Origin: SZAS-79 sp038211455
Lineage (GTDB): Bacteria > Pseudomonadota > Gammaproteobacteria > Burkholderiales > SG8-39
NCBI GenBank assembly: GCA_038211455.1
Contig: JBBQVP010000001.1
Location: forward strand, 1 to 64,000
Reading direction: 5' to 3'
Length of the DNA stretch: 64,000 nucleotides
Shown: one piece after another, positions 43,338 through 49,617 of the stretch
How the letters are laid out: each line of letters opens with the position of its first letter
How positions within the stretch are numbered: the stretch's first letter is position 1
Position numbers and translations under genes: made by a program
Notes under the pieces: generated by a model
Told to the model about the DNA's origin: nothing
What the model saw: the letters and a program-made list of their open reading frames with translations, nothing else
Databases searched by the model: none

Positions 43338-44561
43338 ATGGCCGGCCCCCTGTCGCATATCCGCGTACTCGACCTTTCCCGCGTGCTCGCTGGGCCCTGG
43401 TGCGGGCAGAACATGGCCGACCTCGGCGCCGAGGTCATCAAGGTCGAGCGCCCCAAGACCGGCGACGATTCGCGTGCCTACGGCCCACCTTGGGTCAAGG
43501 ACAAAGACGGCAAGGACACCCGGGATTCGGCCTACTTCACCGCCGCCAACCGCGGCAAGAAATCGGTCTCGCTGAACATCTCCAGGCCAGAAGGCCAGGC
43601 GATCGTGCGTGAACTGGCGAAAGTCTCGGATGTGCTGATCGAGAACTACAAGTTCGGTGACCTCGCGCGCTACGGCCTGGGGTACGACGACCTCAAAGCG
43701 ATCAACCCGAAACTGATCTACTGCTCGGTCACGGGGTTCGGCCAGACCGGGCCGTATCGCGAGCACCCGGGCTACGATTTCATGGTGCAGGGCATGGGCG
43801 GGATGATGAGCGTCACCGGTGAGCCCGATGGCGCGCCGGGCGGGGGGCCGCAGCGTGCGGGCGTGCCGGTCGCCGACATCATCACCGGCATGTACGCCTC
43901 GATCGCGATCTGCGCGGCGCTCGCGCATCGCGCCGAGACCGGCGTCGGCCAGCACCTCGATCTCGCGCTGCTCGATTCGCAGATCGCGCTGCTCGCCTAC
44001 CAGAACACCAACTACTTCGCGACCGGTACCCCGCCTGGCCGGATCGGCAACCTGCACCCGAACATCGTGCCGTACCAGCCGTTCAAGACCTCGGATGGCG
44101 ACATCATCGTCGCCTGCGGTAACGACAACCTGTACCGCAAGTTCTGCGAAGCGATCGGCTGCCTGGAATACGTCGCCGACCCGCGCTTCGCAAGCAACGG
44201 CAAGCGCGTGGAGAATCGGGTCGAGCTGACCCGCCTGCTGCAGGCCGTCATGTCGAAGCGCACCACACGCGAATGGATCGAGGTACTCGAAGCGGCGGGC
44301 GTGGCAAACGGCCCGATCAACACCCTCGCGCAGGTCTACGAGGAACCGCAGGTCAAGGCGCGCGGCATCCGCGTCGAGATGGACCACCCGGTGGCAGGCA
44401 AACTGTCGACGGTGGCCAGCCCGATGCGCTTTTCCGCCACGCCGGTCGAATACAAAATCCCCCCGCCCCTGATCGGAGAGCACACCGATGCGATCCTTGG
44501 CGGCCTGCTCGGCAAGAGCGCGGCCGAGATCGCCGCGCTGCGCGACGCTGGCATCCTCTAG
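43338..44561 (+). CDS. CaiB/BaiF family (class III) CoA-transferase
   Basis: 407-residue class III CoA-transferase with all expected features: SHIRVLDLSRVLAGPWCGQN, DLGAEVIKVERPKTGDDSR, FTAANRGKKSVSLN and the catalytic Asp147 in HPGYDFMVQGMGGMMSVTG. It transfers CoA between carboxylic acids through an aspartyl anhydride. Start ATG 43338 has AAGGA upstream; the frame extends upstream into the MCD gene without conserved residues. Adjacent to malonyl-CoA decarboxylase, so a malonate or dicarboxylate CoA-transferase is plausible; glutarate/succinate types cannot be excluded. Confidence 0.92.
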   Translation: MAGPLSHIRVLDLSRVLAGPWCGQNMADLGAEVIKVERPKTGDDSRAYGPPWVKDKDGKDTRDSAYFTAANRGKKSVSLNISRPEGQAIVRELAKVSDVLIENYKFGDLARYGLGYDDLKAINPKLIYCSVTGFGQTGPYREHPGYDFMVQGMGGMMSVTGEPDGAPGGGPQRAGVPVADIITGMYASIAICAALAHRAETGVGQHLDLALLDSQIALLAYQNTNYFATGTPPGRIGNLHPNIVPYQPFKTSDGDIIVACGNDNLYRKFCEAIGCLEYVADPRFASNGKRVENRVELTRLLQAVMSKRTTREWIEVLEAAGVANGPINTLAQVYEEPQVKARGIRVEMDHPVAGKLSTVASPMRFSATPVEYKIPPPLIGEHTDAILGGLLGKSAAEIAALRDAGIL

Positions 44562-44624
44562 GCTCTTGGCTGCGCGACGCCCGGGGGCCGCGCCACTTCC
44601 GGTCGACGTAAGCCGGCGAAGACC

Positions 44625-44951
44625 CTAGCCGAAGAAAAGCAGGATCAGGTACATCGCGACGGCGCTTGCGATCACGCCGGCCAGCAGGTTCTTGCGGGTC
44701 AGGAATAGGTAGGCGATGAGCGCAATTGCGGTGGCCGCCAGGCGCTGCCAGAGCGCGGTGTGCTCCAGCGCCCCCGAGGGCAGCAGCACGATGCGGCTGA
44801 TGAGCCCGGCCAGTGTGGCAACCGCCACGCAGCCGACCCAGCGGAACAGTTCGCTGTCGGGCGCGATGCGCGCCGACACGGCCGCGCCCACCCCGCGCCA
44901 CAGGTAGGTGGCCGCGCCGCAGGCAATCGCGAGCAGGGTGAATTCAGTCAT
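44625..44951 (-). CDS. azlD: AzlD family branched-chain amino acid export subunit
   Basis: 108-residue membrane protein with about four hydrophobic segments (LLAIACGAATYLWRGVGAAV and others), matching AzlD. AzlC and AzlD act together to export branched-chain amino acids and analogues. It overlaps azlC by four bases (start ATG 44951 inside the azlC end), the usual coupling. It is the last gene of the leftward operon and converges with the CoA-transferase gene. Confidence 0.88.
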   Translation of the reverse strand: MTEFTLLAIACGAATYLWRGVGAAVSARIAPDSELFRWVGCVAVATLAGLISRIVLLPSGALEHTALWQRLAATAIALIAYLFLTRKNLLAGVIASAVAMYLILLFFG

Positions 44952-45676
44952 GGCGCCCCCTTGCCCGCAGCGTGCCTTCGCCAGGCGCGGTGGGCCGCAT
45001 AGGCGAGGGTGCCGCCGACGAGCCCACCCGCCAGCACGCTCCATTGCGGCGCAAACAGGTGCACGAGCGGCCCCGTCACCGCGCCCAGCACAAGGGCCGC
45101 CCATCCCTGCGCTTCATTGGTCGAACCGGCCAGCAAAAGCAGGAAGTACATCGGGCTCATGAACACCAGCGCAAGCTTGGCCAGAGGCGGCAGCAGGTCG
45201 CCGGCAAGGTATCCCAGGGCGGTCGCCGCGCTGGCCGCGAGAAGCAGCGTGAAGGTGAAGCCGAAGAAGTAGCCCGGCCGGCGCTCCGGCGGCATCGCCG
45301 GGAAGCGCGCCATCGACCAGGCCCACGCGGTCATCGTGACCATCTGTGCTGCGAGATAGATTTGCCACGGCCGGCAGCGCGCCTCGCGCAGCAGCGGCAT
45401 GAACACCACCGACATGGGCAGGAAGCGTGCCCCCGAGAGCATCACGGTGAGCAGTACCGCGTAGAACGGCGCGCCCAGTGTATGCATCTCGACCAGGATC
45501 AGCTGGCCTGGCAGGGCCCAGATCAAGAGCGTCGAGAGCATGGTGCCCGCAAACGACAGCCCGTGCCCCGCGGCCAGCGCGCCCAGGCCCATGTAGCCCG
45601 CGACGATCACCATCGCGGGGATGCCCGCCGCATGCAGCATGCCTTCGCGCGCCGCGCTGTGCTTTTGGTCGGGCAT
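44948..45676 (-). CDS. azlC: AzlC family branched-chain amino acid export permease
   Basis: 242-residue inner-membrane protein with several hydrophobic segments. GIPAMVIVAGYMGLGALAAGHGL and LIWALPGQLILVEMHTLGA (shortened: IPAMVIVAGYMGLGALAAG; WALPGQLILVE) fit AzlC/YgaZ. It partners with AzlD. It follows the TctC-like gene by 16 bp and ends in a 4-bp overlap with azlD. Substrate in this strain unknown. Confidence 0.9.
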   Translation of the reverse strand: MPDQKHSAAREGMLHAAGIPAMVIVAGYMGLGALAAGHGLSFAGTMLSTLLIWALPGQLILVEMHTLGAPFYAVLLTVMLSGARFLPMSVVFMPLLREARCRPWQIYLAAQMVTMTAWAWSMARFPAMPPERRPGYFFGFTFTLLLAASAATALGYLAGDLLPPLAKLALVFMSPMYFLLLLAGSTNEAQGWAALVLGAVTGPLVHLFAPQWSVLAGGLVGGTLAYAAHRAWRRHAAGKGAP

Positions 45677-45692
45677 CTGGGCCTGCGTAATC

Positions 45693-46685
45693 CTAGTTAT
45701 CGATCTTCGCGCCCGAGTCCTTCACGACCTTGGCCCATTTGACGATTTCGCTGCGCACGAGTTTCTCCATCTCGAGCGGCGGCATCCCGCCGGCGGTCGC
45801 GCCCTGCTCGGCCCAGAGTTTCTTCAGGTCGGGATGGTTCATCGCCTTGACGGTTTCCTGGTAGAGCTTTTCCTTGATTTCCGGGCGCGTGCCCTTCAGT
45901 ACCCAGATGCCGTACCAGGTGCGCACCTCGTAGCCGGGCACGCCGGCCTCCATCACGGTGGGCACGGCCGGCAGGACCGGGTTGCGCTCGGCGCTGGTGA
46001 CCGCGAGACCGCGCAGTTTGCCACCCTTGATCTGCGCCGATGAGGTGCCCATGCCGTCGAACGCAAGGTCCACCTGTCCGGCAAGCAGGTCGATCATCAT
46101 CGGCCCTGCCCCGCGATAGGGGATGTGCGTCATGAACGTGCCGGTCATGGTCTTGAACAGTTCCACCGCAAGGTGATGGGTGGTGCCGCTGCCGGCCGAG
46201 CCATAGTTCAGCTTGCCCGGATTGACCTTCGCGTAAGCGATCAGGTCCTTGAGCGTCTTGAAGTCGTGCTTGGGATGGACGGACACCACGTTGGGTATGA
46301 AGGCCGCAACGGTGACGGGTTCGAAGTCCTTTTCCAGGCCGTACGGCAGTTTCGTGTACAGGCTCTCGGCAATGGTGTGATGGACCGCGCCAAAGAACAG
46401 GTTGTAGCCGTCCGGCGCGCGCTTGGCGACGTTGGCCGCGCCGACGGTGCCGCCGGCACCGCCCTGGTTTTCGATGATGAACTGCTGGCCGAGTTGCTGT
46501 GAAAGCTTTGCGGCGATCGGTCGGGCAAAGGTGTCGGTGCCGCCACCCGCCGGGAAGGGGTTGACGAAGGTGACCGGCTTGGTCGGCCAGGCCTGGGCTT
46601 GCGCGGTTGGTGCAATGACTGCAAGCGACAGGCCGGTGGCGATGAGGGTCGCGGCAAGAGGCTTCTTCAATACGATGTGGTGCAC
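45693..46685 (-). CDS. Bug/TctC family periplasmic substrate-binding protein
   Basis: 330-residue tripartite tricarboxylate transporter receptor (Bug family), expanded in Burkholderiales. The signal peptide runs to about residue 31 (AAT...AQAQA). The mature part begins WPTKPVTFVNPFPAGGGTDT and has GQQFIIENQGGAGGTVGA and HIPYRGAGPMMIDLLAGQVD. Family ligands are carboxylates. No TctA/TctB permease genes are in the window, so this is an orphan receptor. A GGAGA ribosome site precedes the ATG on the minus strand. It is in the operon of aminotransferase and enoyl-CoA hydratase genes. Confidence 0.94.
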   Translation of the reverse strand: MHHIVLKKPLAATLIATGLSLAVIAPTAQAQAWPTKPVTFVNPFPAGGGTDTFARPIAAKLSQQLGQQFIIENQGGAGGTVGAANVAKRAPDGYNLFFGAVHHTIAESLYTKLPYGLEKDFEPVTVAAFIPNVVSVHPKHDFKTLKDLIAYAKVNPGKLNYGSAGSGTTHHLAVELFKTMTGTFMTHIPYRGAGPMMIDLLAGQVDLAFDGMGTSSAQIKGGKLRGLAVTSAERNPVLPAVPTVMEAGVPGYEVRTWYGIWVLKGTRPEIKEKLYQETVKAMNHPDLKKLWAEQGATAGGMPPLEMEKLVRSEIVKWAKVVKDSGAKIDN

Positions 46686-46803
46686 GTCTTCTCCTGGGGT
46701 GTTTGGCTGATCTTGGGTCGGCTGTTCGCCCCCGGCAGGCTGCCGGGGCGCGGAATGGTATCAGAGGGTGCGGCCCTGGTTGAGCGCGGGTATCGGCCTG
46801 CGC

Positions 46804-47589
46804 TCAGCGACCTGAAAAATGCGGTTTCTGCTTGGCCAGGAACGCGCTGAACCCGGTGCGGTAGTCCTCGGTGTCGAAGCACGCATAGCCTTCGTCGCGC
46901 TCCGATTCGGTGAGCGGGCGCGGGTCGGCCAGGCGCCGCGCGAATTTCTTGTGCCAGCGCGCGACCAGCGGTGCGCCGGCGGCGATGCGCCGCGCGGTGG
47001 CGAGCGACTCTTCCTCGACCTTTTCGTCGGCCACGACGCGGGTCACGAGGCCCTTGTGTTTCGCCTCTGCAGCGCCGAACACGCGCCCCTCGAGCAGTAT
47101 CTCGAGTGCGGTGGCGCGGCCGACGAGGTCGATCAGTGCGTCCATCTCGGCATAGGCCACGACCAGGCCGAGCTTGTTGATCGGGATGCCGAAGCGGCTC
47201 GATTCGCCGCAGATGCGCAGGTCGCACTGCGAGGCGACTTCCAACCCGCCGCCCACGCAGACGCCGTGGATCATCGCGAGCGTCGGGTGCCGGCATTCGT
47301 GTACCGCACGCATCGCGGTGTCGATCTTGTCGCCGTATTCCTTGGCGACGCGCGCATTGGTGCGCGTGGTTTCGAACTCGGAAATGTCGGCGCCGGCGGC
47401 GAAGGCTTTCTCGCCCGCGCCGCGCAGCACGACCGCGCGCAGGCTCGCGTCGGCGTCCAGCTCGCGCATGAGTTCGCCCAGCCGCATCCACATGGCGAAC
47501 GACATCGCGTTCATCTTCGCGGGATTGTTCAGCGTTACTGTGGCGATGTCGCCGTCGCGCGTGCAGAACACCGGATCGGACACGCTCAT
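46804..47589 (-). CDS. Enoyl-CoA hydratase/isomerase (crotonase) family protein
   Basis: 261-residue crotonase-fold enzyme. The oxyanion-hole blocks are RGAGEKAFAAGADISEF and ATLAMIHGVCVGGGLEVASQ (read LAMIHGVCVGGGLEVASQCD), followed by LRICGESSRFGIP. The first catalytic Glu position lies in the loop after NKLGLVVAYAEM and the actual reaction (hydration, isomerisation, hydrolysis) cannot be told from sequence. Its start overlaps the aminotransferase stop (ATGA). A role in a CoA-linked acid pathway with the neighbouring genes is inferred. Confidence 0.92.
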   Translation of the reverse strand: MSVSDPVFCTRDGDIATVTLNNPAKMNAMSFAMWMRLGELMRELDADASLRAVVLRGAGEKAFAAGADISEFETTRTNARVAKEYGDKIDTAMRAVHECRHPTLAMIHGVCVGGGLEVASQCDLRICGESSRFGIPINKLGLVVAYAEMDALIDLVGRATALEILLEGRVFGAAEAKHKGLVTRVVADEKVEEESLATARRIAAGAPLVARWHKKFARRLADPRPLTESERDEGYACFDTEDYRTGFSAFLAKQKPHFSGR

Positions 47590-48797
47590 GCGGCGGCTTT
47601 CTGTTGCTGCGAGGATTTCACGGGCGCGGCCCGGCTCGAGACCAGGTACGCCATCGCGGCCTGCACGCCGCCCTGCTGGTGCGGAACGCCGGCCAGTTCC
47701 AGGCCCATCTCGACGCCGGCGAGGGTGCCCATCAGCGTGAGGTCGTTGAAATCGCCGAGGTGGCCGATGCGAAAGATCTTGCCCGCGAGTTTGCCGAGGC
47801 CCGTGCCGAGCGACATGTTGAAGTTTTCAAGGATCACGCGGCGCACCTCGTCGGCGTTGACGCCGGCCGGCACCATCACCGCGGTGAGGGCGCCCGAGTA
47901 CTCCGCCGGGTTCAGCGCCAGCACTTCCAGGCCCCAGGCGCGCACCGCGCGGCGGGTCGCCTCGGCGTGCCGCTGGTGGCGGGCGAACACATTGGCGAGG
48001 CCCTCCTCGAACAGCATGTCGAGCGCTTCGCGAAGGCCATAGAGCAGGTTGGTCGCGGGGGTATACGGGAAGTAGCCGGTCTTGCCGCTGGCGAGCATTT
48101 CGTCCCAGGCCCAGTAGGCACGCGGCAGTTTTGCATCCCTGGATGCGGCGAGCGCCTTCTCGCTGATCGCGTTGAACGACAGCCCGGGCGGCAGCATCAG
48201 GCCCTTCTGCGATCCAGCCACCGTGACATCCACGCCCCATTCGTCGTGCCGGTAGTCGATCGAGGCGAGCGACGAGATCGTGTCCACCATGTAGAGCGCC
48301 GGATGTTGTGCAGCATCGATCGCGCGGCGCACCTCGGCTATCCGCGAGGTGACGCCGGTCGAGGTCTCGTTGTGCACCACGCAGACCGCCTTGATCGTGT
48401 GGCCCTTGTCCTCCGACAGGCGCCTTGAAATCGCTTCGGGATCCGCGCCATGGCGCCAGTCCCCGGGCAGGAACTCGGTCACCAGGCCCAGTCGCGTCGC
48501 GAGTTTCTGCCAGAGCGCGGCGAACTGGCCGGTCTCGCTCATCAGCACACGGTCGCCAGGCGACAGCGTATTCACCAGCGCGGCCTCCCAGGCGCCGGTG
48601 CCGGAGGCCGGGTAGATCACCACATGGGCGTTAGTCGCGAACACCTTCTTCATGCCGGCGAGGCAGGCTTTGCCGAGCGCGGCAAAGTCCGGGCCGCGGT
48701 GATCCATGGTCGGGAAGTCGATCGCGCGCAGCACCCGGTCGGGGACATTGGTCGGGCCGGGGATCTGGAGGAAATGGCGGCCGGCATGGTAGCTCAT
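47586..48797 (-). CDS. Serine-glyoxylate (class V) aminotransferase
   Basis: 403-residue class V PLP enzyme resembling serine-glyoxylate and alanine-glyoxylate aminotransferases. GRHFLQIPGPTNVPDRVLRA is the family start, YPASGTGAWEAAL binds the cofactor, VVHNETSTGVTS is substrate-binding, and DVTVAGSQKGLMLPPGLSF holds the Schiff-base Lys198. It would convert glyoxylate + serine to glycine + hydroxypyruvate. ATG 48797 has CAGGAG six bases upstream; another ATG 24 bp further out is less likely. First gene of the leftward operon and divergent from a GntR regulator. Confidence 0.93.
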   Translation of the reverse strand: MSYHAGRHFLQIPGPTNVPDRVLRAIDFPTMDHRGPDFAALGKACLAGMKKVFATNAHVVIYPASGTGAWEAALVNTLSPGDRVLMSETGQFAALWQKLATRLGLVTEFLPGDWRHGADPEAISRRLSEDKGHTIKAVCVVHNETSTGVTSRIAEVRRAIDAAQHPALYMVDTISSLASIDYRHDEWGVDVTVAGSQKGLMLPPGLSFNAISEKALAASRDAKLPRAYWAWDEMLASGKTGYFPYTPATNLLYGLREALDMLFEEGLANVFARHQRHAEATRRAVRAWGLEVLALNPAEYSGALTAVMVPAGVNADEVRRVILENFNMSLGTGLGKLAGKIFRIGHLGDFNDLTLMGTLAGVEMGLELAGVPHQQGGVQAAMAYLVSSRAAPVKSSQQQKAAA

Positions 48798-48810
48798 GGA
48801 GTGCTCCTGA

Positions 48811-48822
48811 TTTGTATTCAAA
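48811..48822. promoter_or_regulatory. Putative GntR operator in the sgaA-type gene leader
   Basis: TTTGTATTCAAA, an imperfect inverted repeat (TTTG-N4-CAAA), 13 bp before the aminotransferase start. A near-copy lies 71 bp away by the gntR start. The TNGTATNCAA-like form fits FCD-type GntR operators. Inference. Confidence 0.5.
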
Positions 48823-48855
48823 AAGTGTTTTCGGCTGCAGCAAAGGGGTGCAGCA

Positions 48856-48893
48856 TTGCGTTTTCTGGTCTATTTTTGTATTATGTATTCAAA
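48856..48893 (+). promoter_or_regulatory. Predicted gntR promoter overlapped by operator-like repeats
   Basis: TTGCGT (48856-48861) and TATTAT (48879-48884) are 17 bp apart. The half-site TTTGTATT (48875-48882) and TATGTATTCAAA (48882-48893) cover the -10 and probable start, which suggests autorepression by the GntR protein. Confidence 0.45.
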
Positions 48894-48911
48894 TTTTACA
48901 GGATGCAAGTC

Positions 48912-49613
48912 ATGGGAAACAGCGAGATGGGCAGCCTGGAAACCCTGGCCGCGGCGCGCATCGAACGCCGCCCGTTGCACGAAGAGGTCATCGACCAGTT
49001 GCGCGATCGCATCGTGCAGGGGGAGCTCGCGCCAGGCGTGCGCCTGAACGAGAGGGTGCTGTGCGAGCAGCTGGGCATCTCGCGCACCCCGCTGCGCGAG
49101 GCGATCAAGATGCTGGCGGCCGAAGGCCTGGTGGAATTGCTTCCAAACCGCGGTTCGATCGTGACCCCGCTCAAGGCCGCCAACATCGCGGACACGCTGG
49201 CGGTGATGGGCGCGCTGGAAGCGGCAGCGGGCGAGCTGGCCTGCACCAACGCCAGCGAGGCCGAGATCAGTGAGATCCGGGCGCTGCATTTTGAGATGCT
49301 CGCGTACCATGCGCGCAATGACCTTGCCGGATACTTCAAGTGCAACCAGCGCATCCATGATCGGATCATCGAGGCTTCGGGAAACCCGGTGCTGACCAAT
49401 ACCTATCGTCAGTTGAATGCCAACGTGTTGCGCGCGCGCTACATGGCCAACCTGTCGCAAGAGCGTTGGGACGTCGCGGTGCGAGAGCACGACGCGATCC
49501 TCGCCGCGCTGGTGGCGCGGGATGCTGTCTGGCTCAAGCGCCTGCTTGCGGAGCATCTCGCGCACAAGGTGGTCAGCGTCATGGGCGCGCTGGCCGCAAA
49601 CGCGGTGGCGTGA
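48912..49613 (+). CDS. GntR family regulator, FadR/FCD subgroup
   Basis: 233-residue transcription factor. The winged helix (about 15-85) has RRPLHEEVIDQLRDRIVQGE, LAPGVRLNERVLCEQLGISR and TPLREAIKMLAAEGLVEL. An all-helical FCD effector domain follows with the Asp/His metal-site residues spread through HFEMLAYHARND and FHRIIEASGNPVL-like FKCNQRIHDRIIEAS. FCD regulators usually sense small organic acids. ATG 48912 follows AGGA; an ATG nine bases earlier is possible. Divergent from the glyoxylate operon and 4 bp before the FAD/Fe-S dehydrogenase gene, so both are probable targets. Confidence 0.93.
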   Translation: MGNSEMGSLETLAAARIERRPLHEEVIDQLRDRIVQGELAPGVRLNERVLCEQLGISRTPLREAIKMLAAEGLVELLPNRGSIVTPLKAANIADTLAVMGALEAAAGELACTNASEAEISEIRALHFEMLAYHARNDLAGYFKCNQRIHDRIIEASGNPVLTNTYRQLNANVLRARYMANLSQERWDVAVREHDAILAALVARDAVWLKRLLAEHLAHKVVSVMGALAANAVA

Positions 49614-49617
49614 GGGG

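Noticed and set aside
46730..46748. CCCCGGC...GCCGGGG hairpin between the TctC and hydratase genes
   Set aside because: A 7-bp stem without a T-run on either strand; cannot be called a terminator.
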